Source: Chamaecyparis obtusa
Taxonomy: Eukaryota > Streptophyta > Pinopsida > Cupressales > Cupressaceae
Length of the DNA stretch: 64,000 nucleotides
Direction: 5' to 3'
Assembly: GCA_027943335.1 (NCBI GenBank)
Contig: BSBK01006436.1
Coordinates: 124,001-188,000 of the forward strand
In this document: one piece after another, positions 21,196 to 30,112 of the stretch
How the letters are laid out: the number at the start of each line of letters is the position of its first letter
Position numbering within the stretch: the stretch's first letter is position 1
The notes under the pieces: model-generated
What the model was told of the DNA's origin: nothing
Database searches by the model: none
Seen by the model: the letters and a program-made list of their open reading frames with translations, nothing else
Made by a program: the position numbers and the translations under genes

Positions 21196-22660
21196 GATCT
21201 CACTTGCATCTGTATTACATCTTTCACCTTTGATCTTGACAAGGTTGAACATATCCATGAGCGTTAAGTATCTTGACATGAGTTATCCTATCCATCAGTT
21301 TATTGACTTGTTGCATTCATGCTACTTTTTCATGATCTTGCTTATCCTAAAGCCACCTTCATTATTCCTAAGAAGCCTTCCCATAATCCCAAACCATTCA
21401 CTCATAGCCTTCACCACCCCTTTATCATGATTATGTGATCCTATCCAGATTGATCCCTTAATCTTGATCCAATTGAAAAATGAAATAAATGAAAAAAAAA
21501 TGTTATAAAAAGTCTCTTCATATGTCCACTCCTTTGGACCATTGTCATGACACCAGGTCATTATTCCATATGCTATCCAACACCACATCATTGGCCTATA
21601 TTGAGATATTATTTTTCCCTAGCTTGGATAATCTTGAGGAGATGGTCCTATGGGTAACACACCTGCTTCATCCATCATTTCCTATTCATTGGTGAATCAT
21701 CAGTTTGCAAGTCCTATACCTTGCTAGACATCAGGGAAAAATTTAATGTGATCTTGTTTGAGAACTAGTAATCTCAAAAATCCAAAAAAAATAAAAAATC
21801 TCTAAAAATTTCAAAAACATCAAAAATCTCTAAAAATCCAAAAAAAATAAAAAATCTCTAAAAATTTCAAAAACATCAAAAATCTCTAAATTTTTTTTTA
21901 AAAAAACAATCTAAAAAATAAAAAATTGCAAATCTTAAGTAAACACTCAAAAGCTGCATTTCCCATAGCATGTACTTTGCTAAATCAAACTGGGGGCACT
22001 AATCCAAATTCCATGAGCTTAGCAAAGAAAACATCAATTGGCTCAAATCATCGCATCAAAATTGGAAAATTGCTACACTTGAACTTCATGATCAATATCA
22101 CATTTCAAACATCTCTAAATCAACAAATCAGATCAAAATCTAAAAGGCTTAAACATAACTAAGGATCAAAGTGGATGAAGGTTTTTGAAATATGGATCTA
22201 CAAACAAAAGAAAAAATGTTCAAAGTGTTACTAAATTTTTGGAATCATGTCTTTTTAGCAAATCGATGAAGTCTTTAACTAGATGAGCGATGATGAAGAC
22301 ATGATATTTTCTTGATTTCTTCTTGAGTGCTTGTCATGTTGATTTGTAGTAGTATGCAAATTCATCTAATGACATGATCATCAAAGAATCATCGAGGACA
22401 TTTGTATATGAAAGGGATCAATTCTTTGATTGTTTACTTGCAATTATTAAAATTTGAGGAAAGAGGCATTCATATCATCATGGTTGAACCAGTGAGGGTT
22501 GTACCAATTTCATGTTCCAAAAGCTCAATGATGAAAATAAGCTTCCAAATTCTAAATAATGACAGTTAGTTGCATACATCTTAGATTAAATGCATTTAAT
22601 GTATTTGTCTTTCTTAGCTTAATTTGCAAGAAGAAAAGAGAAAGCTAAAGGGGGTGGAGT
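21196..22660 (+). other. 3' non-coding region of Tat-like element
   Basis: No convincing coding frame. It begins with a block (TTGATCTTGACAAGG at 21232) also found in the minus-strand relative near 53755. It contains a 56-bp tandem duplication (listed separately). Confidence 0.6.
21781..21892. repeat. Tandem duplication, two copies of a 56-bp A-rich unit
   Basis: The unit starting TCCAAAAAAAATAAAAAATC at 21781 recurs at 21837 almost unchanged. Within it AATCTCTAAAAAT recurs at shorter spacing. Confidence 0.9.
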
Positions 22661-22664
22661 TATC

Positions 22665-23830
22665 ATCATCAAAAGATCAAATCAAGATACATCAAATGAT
22701 CAATGATATCATCAATGGTACATCATCAAATTTCTTGAAATCTACATCATCAAATGTTCATCGATATAGAATCAAAGTCCTGATCAACATCATCAATGTC
22801 TAAAGTATCCATCAAAAAAATCCTTCTCAATCTGATCATCAAAGGTACATCAATGTCATCAAGATACATCTTCAAATGTTTGATTCATCAAAATGATTCA
22901 TGCTTCATCAAGGATATCATCAACAATCAATCATGTTGATTAAATAGGGGCAACTTAATCCTGTTCATCACCTTCTCTTCTATCAATCCATAATTATGTA
23001 TCATCTAATCATGTATCAAATATCAATCGGCCAAATCATCCAATTGATCATCTAACATCAATCAAGTTATCATATCATACATTTTCTCATCTTGAGCGCA
23101 TCAAATCTCCTAACTCTATATCGTGAGGAAGGAAAATGTTTTGTCTCTCTAGATCTTGAGAGTGAAATATCAACCCATCAACTTATCCTATCAGATTGAC
23201 ATCAACATCAACCAAGTGATTCTGACTGACAACAAATGATACCAAAACATCATCAACTTATCTGGAGCATCAACATCCTATCAATCAAATATTTTCTCAT
23301 CAAATTCTCTCATGATCAGGGCATTTTCAAATTTCTATATCGGGAAACAAATCAAAATTTCCCATTCTCAACCAAATCATCCAAAATCATTTCGATTCAT
23401 TTCCCGAGGAGGCATGCAATCATATCATAATCAACAACAATAGTAACATCATCAAAAATCAAGGGACTGATCATCAAATCAAAAGAGAAAGCTTTTATCA
23501 GGAAATTTTTGGTAATCAATCGAATGGGGCATCACATTGAAATTAATCATCAAAACAAGTATCATATCAGGATCAATCATTGAATCAAACATCATATCAG
23601 GATTAATCATCAAATCAACCATCATATCAAGAATGATCATCAGAGAACCACATCAATCAAGAGAGTTTTCATATCGATCATACCTGCATCAATCTCGTAT
23701 TAACAATCAAAAGATAGACCATCTAAAGAAATCAAACGAACATCAAGGATTGACCATCATTGAATCAAGACCTTATCAATAAGATCAGAGTATTCTTTGA
23801 ATCGACATGCTTTGCACATCAACTCAAAGA
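22665..23830 (+). repeat. CATCAA/ATCA-rich low-complexity tract
   Basis: More than 1 kb dominated by short ATCA, CATCAA and TCATCAAA words with little G, between the 3' non-coding region and the PPT of the Tat-like element. No regular period and no spacer structure. Confidence 0.85.
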
Positions 23831-23838
23831 GGGGCATT
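23825..23838 (+). promoter_or_regulatory. Polypurine tract of Tat-like element
   Basis: CAAAGAGGGGCATT directly before the 3' LTR start TGTAATCACC. Confidence 0.8.
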
Positions 23839-24724
23839 TGTAATCACCTAAAAATGGACAAAGATCAAATCAAAGAAAATCAAGTCAAATCAAATCAAAT
23901 CAAGGACAAAATTGAAGCAATTGAATCACAATGCACATTTAGCCAATTAAAATTAAAATCAAGTCTTAATTCGAGATCAATCAAAATTGAGAGCATTTTA
24001 ATCAAGTGCAATCAAATTAAAATACAATTAAATCAATTGATTATATAGTCTTGGATTAAATTAAATTCAACCCATTCAAGGGGTACATGGCTAAAATAAA
24101 TCAATTAAATCAATTAATAAATCTCAATTACTCTCAACAAACCAAAAGGAGAGGAAATTCAATCAACCAATGAGATTTAAGGAAAGGCATTCACATGGAT
24201 CATGCCAAATTTAATCTCAATCACTCAAAGTGAAAGAGAATCTTGTCCATCCATCTTGTCTACTTGTCCCAAGCTTTGAGGACACAAACTTTTCATTGTC
24301 TTCAAAGGGTGGAACCAAGGACTCAACCAAGGTTTAATCATGATCAAATACAACTACACCCCCTACCATTGGAAAATCTATAAAAGGAAGGCCAAAATCC
24401 TTCATAATGATAACCACACATCTGAGAATTGCATTGAACCTCTTGCAATTTGAGTTTAGAAAGGCATTTGAGAGCTTAATTAGCATTTTCTTTGATATAA
24501 TTGTTAGCTTTAACTTGTTTATCTTATCATTCTCATTCTAGGACTGTCATTAATGAGAGCTTGCTGAGAGCATATTCATTAACATCTTAGTTAGAGAGCC
24601 ATATGATGCTCAATTGATCATTAATTTGCTAAATAGTTACTCTATTTTGGTTTAATTTATTTACTATTTCATTTATTATTGATGCTCAACCTTAATTCTA
24701 TGAAGATACTTTTATTAGTATTCA
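23839..24724 (+). repeat. 3' LTR of Tat-like element (886 bp)
   Basis: Same length as the 5' LTR and about 97% identical by hand count. Ends TAGTATTCA, followed by GGAAC. Confidence 0.93.
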
Positions 24725-25382
24725 GGAACAATACAAGCACTTATCTTGCTTAGATAGTTCTAGTTATAGCTCTACCTTCTACTAATCTCACATATGACTT
24801 TTGCTATCCTCTTCACAAACTTATCAACTTCAATCACACTTTTCTTTCACAAGAGTAGTTTGTACTTATACAGAATTAGCCTTCCAGTCGGCTCCATAAA
24901 AGTCATACTTAACATAGAAAAAACTTGTGTAAATAAAATATATGGAGTTGGCACTCTTATATAACAAAAGAGTAGACACTATACTTTATTCACATGACTT
25001 CACACATTATCATATCCATCATGCTTCCCTTAATCATCACAACTGTTCATATACCCTGATTTACTATTTTACTATCTTCACATACCTTCTGAACACTATA
25101 TCTCATACACCATCTATCTAAAACTTATGTGATCTTAACTAAAGCATTTACATATACCAAAATACCTTTAGTTAATTTCACAATCCATAATACCATGTAT
25201 GTCTTCATTGCTATCCAAAACTATGGCACTGTACCCTATTTTCCTGATTCTGGACTTAGTCATTTTCATGACTGTGAATCTAGTGGCACTCTCCACAACA
25301 TGTGATCATACTTATCATAAGTGTTGCCATAAATGAAAACCCTTAGAGGATTTCTAGTACTCCAAATCATCACTTGCCAATA
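24725..25382 (-). repeat. 5' LTR of nested element, second part (U3 side)
   Basis: Homologous to 9489-10142; ends CTTGCCAATA where the sister has CTTGCCAACA. After it the host zinc knuckle and ORF1 frame of the outer element resume. Confidence 0.9.
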
Positions 25383-25386
25383 GACA

Positions 25387-25576
25387 TATCTAAAAATTTT
25401 GTAGATCAAGGACGCAAGGTCAGGAAAGCCCTAAAAAGGATGAAGAACCAATATTGGATCCTGAAGGAGAAGTCAAGTTTGTGAAAGCCTCAAAGGATGT
25501 GAGCTTGATTTGGTCAGAACAAAAGAAGGACAAAGTTGATGAGAATTTATTGGATGCACCCTCTACATCAAGATGA
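25387..25576 (+). pseudogene. ORF1 of outer element, 3' end after the insertion
   Basis: Begins by completing the fourth zinc knuckle (stop codon, KFCRSR). After a frame change the acidic tail is readable as DEEPILDPEGEVKF, then KASKDVSLIWSEQKKDK to a stop at 25576. It shows that 8184-9101 and this stretch were one gene. Confidence 0.65.
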
Positions 25577-26010
25577 ATGGCCCTCATGGTCATAGGGGGA
25601 ACTAATTTAGCTCTAGACCCCTGCATGGCTGGTATACTCATCCTTAGAGTATGCACCTTTGGACTTAAGCTTTTGGAGTGTAAAGAAAACTTCGTGCAAG
25701 ATCACACATGCCTATTGTTAGTAGAGCTCGAGTTGGAAATTTTGAAGTGACAGCCTAGTTTATGCGACTTGCATTAATGGCAGAATTTTCACTTTAAGTA
25801 CATAGAAAGTTGTTTAATTACTCATTACATTCAAATTCAGAGAGATTGAAGAGTAGAAAGAGCCTTGGAAGTTGTTGTCAAGACTTGGAGATTGATCTAT
25901 CAGTGTTTACAGTGTATTTGGTTGGTTGCAAAAACCCAAGTTCATCACGCCGATTTGGAAGCCTTCAGATTATCTCAGAGTTTAGTCAGAAAGTGATTAA
26001 CAAGTAAGTC
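25577..26010 (+). other. Spacer between ORF1 and ORF2 of outer element
   Basis: No clear coding frame. Length and position resemble the 600-bp spacer at 13205-13805 of the nested element. Nothing recognised that would show how ORF2 is expressed. Confidence 0.5.
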
Positions 26011-26751
26011 ATGGCCACTCCCATAGTGTTTGATGTTGCTGAGAAGAAGAGATACATATTCAAGAGGTGCCCATTTAATTCAACCCTAGATGATTTAGAG
26101 GGATCTTTCTCCTACATGCCTATGGGCATCATGCATGTGGAAGACATTAGGGCATACATCTACTACAAGAAAGAACCAGTTGGGTTGGATAGGATAAGGG
26201 TGCACATGGATACCATGTTGAAACCAAACAAAACATTCATGGATGAATATGTTAAATGGAATGATCACCCTATTGTTGAGTATGCTATGGCATATGAATT
26301 CTATGAGATAGAATGGATAAAGATTTTATTGAGTAGAATTCATGATGATTTGTTTTGGATTGGTGATGTGCCAGTAAGAATCACCAGTAACTTGATATAT
26401 GAGATGACAGTCCTTTCTAGGATAGGTGTCATCCTTCATGTAGGAAAGGATGTCAGAAAGATGGTTGATCAAACATGTAACTCAAGGAGTGATAGGTGCG
26501 GGATGACAATTGAGCCTATTGAACATGCATACATCAAATTGATGTCTATGATACTAGGATACAGGTTTCATCACACCAGCATGGTGAATAGTGTGTCTAC
26601 GATCACTATTCTAGCAGCCATCAGACTTGTGAAGGAAGATGGAGAGTTCAACTTGTGTGAGATCTTGCATGCATAGTTGATTGATAACATCAAGGCTGTC
26701 AATCATGACAAGATAAAGATATTTAGGTTTGGGTCATTAATCATTTACATG
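26011..26751 (+). pseudogene. ORF2 of outer element, N-terminal part: conserved protein of unknown function
   Basis: Starts MATPIVFDVAEKKRYIFKR. 221 codons are open to a TAG at 26674, which stands where the homologue at 10293-13204 has a CAG Gln codon (NLCEILAQQF). The frame then continues to the insertion at 26752. Shared with the homologue, in order: HVEDIRAYI, an SRIHDDLFWIGD-type stretch, GYRFHH, NSVST, NLCEIL and FRFGSL. The mostly alpha-helical composition is loosely reminiscent of plant retroelement helical domains such as the 'putative plant transposon protein' type, but I cannot claim membership. No pol motifs. Function unknown. Confidence 0.75.
26747..26751. repeat. Left TSD of element 26752-30107
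   Basis: ACATG here and at 30108-30112, a perfect 5-bp duplication. Confidence 0.95.
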
Positions 26752-27259
26752 TGTAAGAATTTGCCTAAGGAAAAGAATAAAATGCGAAGATCTAGAAGCT
26801 CAAGAGATAGCACAACAGAGACAAGATGATCAAATGAATAGATTCAATAATGATCAAATGATAATGCTTGATTATATCCAATTGAATTGATTACAAAGTA
26901 GGAGTGCCTGGATATATAGGCAATGCAATAAGACTACATGATAAGGAAATGATAAGATATCACCCACACTAGGTGGAATCACATGTCCACCAAAGATGGA
27001 TCATCCTCCATTGTACATGAAAGTATGTGAAGCATGTGCAATAATGAGAGGATGATAATGTGATAAGAGCACTAAAGGTGGATCTCACACACAAAAAGGT
27101 ATGTGATGACAACTATCACACCTAAAGTGAAAATTCTCCTAACCATGTGCTAAAAAGAAATGCAAACTCCTAGGTGTTACAATGACAACTAATATGCAAA
27201 TGCATTATCCTAAGTAAACTTAAGTAAGTGTAATTAGTAAATATTTAATTACACCAACA
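26752..27259 (-). repeat. 3' LTR of small element (508 bp)
   Basis: Plus strand TGTAAGAATTTGCC to ACACCAACA. A TATA-like stretch (CTATATATCC on the minus strand) is at about 26908-26917. Confidence 0.93.
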
Positions 27260-27270
27260 CCACCCCTTAA
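27260..27270 (-). promoter_or_regulatory. Polypurine tract of small element
   Basis: Minus-strand TAAGGGGTGG immediately before the LTR start TGTTGGTG. Confidence 0.7.
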
Positions 27271-27514
27271 GTGCAACTTAGGGGAATGCACTTAAGCTCA
27301 TAGTGCAAGATGGGTCCCAACTACTAGGCCATGTTAGGTACCCATGTACAAAATGTAAGAACAATGCAATCTCTCATAAAGTGGAGAAAGAGGGAAAACC
27401 TCATGGGAAAAACCCTCCCACAAAAAGAGAGATGAATACAAGATGCATGCATGGATGGAGTAATCAAGACCCCCCAATTATGACATGATATCCCCCCCAT
27501 AATGAGTAATCTCC

Positions 27515-28051
27515 TCAAAGGATGGTAAGTGCTTGAAGACAAAACATAGTCCAATGCCTACAAATAACATTTCTCCTCTTAGGAAGAAGATACACCAAGT
27601 ATAGATGTAAGAAGGCTTCCCATTGTGGATAGGAAGTAGGAAGGGGAATCCAAATGAAGTATGATGTCTCTGAAGTATGCCCAAGTGTCACCATGTCCTT
27701 GGTTGATGAAGATGCCATGAACCAATTAGGAGAAAGCCCAATAGAAGAAGGTGACAAACAAGGAACCAATGATAACTGATCCATGTAAGAATTTGGATCA
27801 AACTCCAAAGAAAAATATGCCTCCTCAAATGAAGTAGGAAGAGAAGAAAAAAAGCCCCCCCTTAATGTAGAATGTACACCCGTGATAGGTGCACCTGGCT
27901 CAATGTAGAAACTGCACCAAGAAAATAGAATGATGTGCCTCCCCTTAGGAAGAAACAAGTCCATAGGTGGATCAATGAATCCTCCCCAATCTCTAGGAAG
28001 AATACTCAAAATGTATGATGTCTTAGGAAACTGAATAGGAATCTCCAACAC
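27515..28051 (-). CDS. ORF-B of small element, 178 residues, unknown
   Basis: Starts just downstream of the gag-like ORF stop (MLEIPIQFPKTSYILSILPRD). It is rich in Pro, Ser, Phe and Trp, with no motif that I recognise. Its start codon lies 15 bp after the end of the preceding ORF and may continue that protein after a stop or frameshift, because the host family members at other loci could have one long gag. Not recognised; a decayed gag tail or an unrelated captured sequence are both possible. Confidence 0.4.
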   Translation of the reverse strand: MLEIPIQFPKTSYILSILPRDWGGFIDPPMDLFLPKGRHIILFSWCSFYIEPGAPITGVHSTLRGGFFSSLPTSFEEAYFSLEFDPNSYMDQLSLVPCLSPSSIGLSPNWFMASSSTKDMVTLGHTSETSYFIWIPLPTSYPQWEAFLHLYLVYLLPKRRNVICRHWTMFCLQALTIL

Positions 28052-28066
28052 ATGAGTATGATCAAA

Positions 28067-28936
28067 CTAAACCAGGCAATGTGACATCTCAAGTGAAGTT
28101 TGAGACTCATTAAAACCAATCTCCAAAGACTCAAATGTCTTCTCTAAAGTTAAAGAAACCTCCTCCAAATTTTGTATCAAAGGATCCACAATCATGTCAA
28201 TCTCAAAATAAGGATCAAGTAGAGAATGAATATGAGGGTTATCATGCTCCCTCACAATAATTAAAGAAGAATCATCCTCAATAAAGAGAAGATGAATGTC
28301 ATCAATGAAGTCTCCCAAATCTAAAATGTAGGACTCCACAAACAAGCCTACAATGTATGTCAAGTAGTCATCCCATGGAACCAAGTCTGGAAGACAATGA
28401 ATATCTTGATGCACTGAATCAGAAGATCCAATGGCTATAGGAAGACAAGCATCATCAAGAGATGTGATCTCAATAGGAGGAGAAGGAGCTGCAACTGGAG
28501 GTTCTAGACCTTTTGGAAGTGGAGGAATATGTGGATCTCCATACATTTCCCAAAGAAAAGTCCAAAGATCAGGAATATTTTTTGCCTCATCATCATAGTC
28601 ATCAAGGGAATCCATAACATCCATATCCATATTCCAATAGATAACCTTAATAACGTCTGAGTAAGAGTCCCAATCAAAAGAAGGATTTTTAGGTCTTAAC
28701 TCATACAAATAGGGCAATAGGTTATGCTCACTAAGATGAGCAAGAACCAATTCACTCCATTTCTTATAATTTCTTCTTGTCAACTTAATTAAACCATTCA
28801 TGATGTGCTTCTCACATGAAACAATGAGACCAAAAAAAATAATGCACCCCCCAAAATGCAATGAGCCAAAGAACCCCCCCAAAATAGATGATTTTGGCAC
28901 TTTATATATAGTGCATCTACAATTGCCACTTGCCAA
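28067..28936 (-). CDS. Gag-like protein of small element, 289 residues
   Basis: The likely functional start is the ATG at residue 46 (MNGLIKLTRRNYKKWSE), because the preceding 45 residues read like leader DNA. LTRRNYKKWSELVLAHL is the N-terminal signature of Copia/UBN2-type gag proteins (Leu...Asn-Tyr-x2-Trp). Then follow FDWDSYSDVIKVIYWN and WTFLWEMYGDP, which fit the helices of that domain. The C-terminal half is very acidic and lists repeated Asp/Leu/Ile (SYILDLGDFIDDIHLLFIEDD), unlike a normal gag, and there is no zinc knuckle. Gag would give the element its own RNA-binding partner while enzymes come from elsewhere (inference). Confidence 0.55.
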   Translation of the reverse strand: MASGNCRCTIYKVPKSSILGGFFGSLHFGGCIIFFGLIVSCEKHIMNGLIKLTRRNYKKWSELVLAHLSEHNLLPYLYELRPKNPSFDWDSYSDVIKVIYWNMDMDVMDSLDDYDDEAKNIPDLWTFLWEMYGDPHIPPLPKGLEPPVAAPSPPIEITSLDDACLPIAIGSSDSVHQDIHCLPDLVPWDDYLTYIVGLFVESYILDLGDFIDDIHLLFIEDDSSLIIVREHDNPHIHSLLDPYFEIDMIVDPLIQNLEEVSLTLEKTFESLEIGFNESQTSLEMSHCLV

Positions 28937-29587
28937 AATGTATCAAAGTGGACTTCTAATTTTGATGATTACAACAGAAAATATGAAGCTATAATAGACT
29001 CAAACAAATAAGACACAAGATCTCTCAAGGATCTAACAAATTACAAGTGCCAAAAATAGGCCAAAATAGACCAAATTATGAAAGTACTATGTCTACTCAG
29101 AATTTTTCCAAACTGATACCAGATTTGGAAAGTAGACAAAAAATTATGAACTTTCAAAAAAAAATAGCACATGAAAATGTGTCTATATGAGCCCAAACAA
29201 AGCCTCTAAAGTTGTAAAAATTGGGATTTTTTATTTTCAAAAAACATCAGAAACAAAGATCAAAAATCACTTGCACCATTATGTATATCATGAAATTCTA
29301 CCCTAAAACAAAAAAAATTGCTCGAAAAAAGGACTCCAGATGACTGAGATATCATTGTTTGAAAATCGCCTCTGAAATTATTTTTTCTGAATCGCCGCCG
29401 CTAAACCTTGAAAATTCAAATGGCTCTAGATTTGGCTTGAGATGTCCGATTTGGATGAAACAAAATTTTATTTAGGGGTATTTGGACCTTCTCAATGTGA
29501 TGCCAACCTCTAATTTGCACCAGCAAGCTCCAATTTTGACCTGCAATAAAAATCTTTCAAAATAGGCTATACAATGAAACTCCTATG

Positions 29588-29599
29588 GCTCTGATACCA
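29588..29599 (-). promoter_or_regulatory. Primer binding site of small element
   Basis: Minus-strand TGGTATCAGAGCC directly adjoining the LTR end; a perfect tRNA-iMet type. Confidence 0.92.
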
Positions 29600-30107
29600 T
29601 GTAAGAATTTGCCTAAGGAAAATAATAAAATGCGAAGATCTAGAAGCTCAAGAGATAGCACAAGAGAGACAAGATGATCAAATGAATAGATTCAATAATG
29701 ATCAAATGATAATGCTTGATTATAGCCAATTTAATTAATTACAAAGTAGGAGTGCCTGAATATATAGGAAATGCAATAAGACTACATGATAAGGAAATGA
29801 TAAGATATCACCCACACTAGGTGGAATCACATGTCCACCAAAGATGGATCATCCTCCATTGTACGTGAAAGTATGTGAAGCATGTGCAACAATGAGAGGA
29901 TGATAATGTGATAAGAGCACTAAAGGTGGATCTCACACATAAAGAGGTATGTGATGACAACTATCACACCTAAAGTGAAAATTCTCCTAACCATGTGATA
30001 AAAAGAAATGAAAACTCCTAGGTGTTACAATGAAAACTAATATGAAAATACATTATCCTAAGTAAACTTAAGTAAGTGTAATTAGTAAATATTTAATTAC
30101 ACCAAAA
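29600..30107 (-). repeat. 5' LTR of small element (508 bp)
   Basis: Plus strand TGTAAGAATTTGCC to ACACCAAAA. The final CA became AA, a point change relative to 27259. Confidence 0.93.
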
Positions 30108-30112
30108 ACATG

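Larger units (their letters stand above)
15246..24724 (+). mobile_element. Tat-like Ty3/Gypsy non-autonomous element with Pro-rich ORF
   Basis: Both LTRs are 886 bp with no indel between them and about 28 substitutions by hand count (about 3%). The flanking TSD is GGAAT/GGAAC (4 of 5; the undisturbed sister LTR has GGAAC). Inside are a PBS of the TGGCACCCACCG type, a 2 kb leader, one long ORF (18194-20413), a 3' non-coding region with a solo LTR, and a PPT. There is no protease, reverse transcriptase or integrase. LTR, PBS and leader are almost those of the gag-protease element at 55394. Confidence 0.92.
9102..25382 (-). mobile_element. Second Copia-like non-autonomous LTR retrotransposon, nested, minus strand
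   Basis: The 3' LTR is 9102-10142. The 5' LTR is 14856-15245 plus 24725-25382, split by the Gypsy element. Internal DNA of 4.7 kb carries a coiled-coil/knuckle gag (13806-14795) and a long ORF2 (10293-13204), both homologous in layout and motifs to those of the surrounding element although the LTRs are clearly different. No pol domain. The LTR pair differs at about 5% of sites in the first 200 bp by eye, less than the outer element and more than the inner Gypsy, in agreement with nesting order. Confidence 0.9.
26752..30107 (-). mobile_element. Small non-autonomous Copia-like LTR retrotransposon (3.36 kb), intact ends
   Basis: Two 508-bp LTRs, equal in length with about 17 differences by hand count. 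PBS TGGTATCAGAGCC directly after the 5' LTR, PPT before the 3' LTR, TSD ACATG on both sides. The 2.3 kb interior carries one gag-like ORF and a following ORF on the minus strand, no pol. The host ORF2 frame resumes exactly at the second TSD copy. A solo LTR of the same family is at 20712-21195. Confidence 0.95.

Noticed and set aside
22665..23830. CATCAA tract as a CRISPR-like or regular tandem array
   Set aside because: No constant repeat length, no unique spacers, eukaryotic context.
25420..25656. 78-codon minus-strand ORF
   Set aside because: Opposite strand of the gag C-terminus of the outer element, which reads sensibly on plus.
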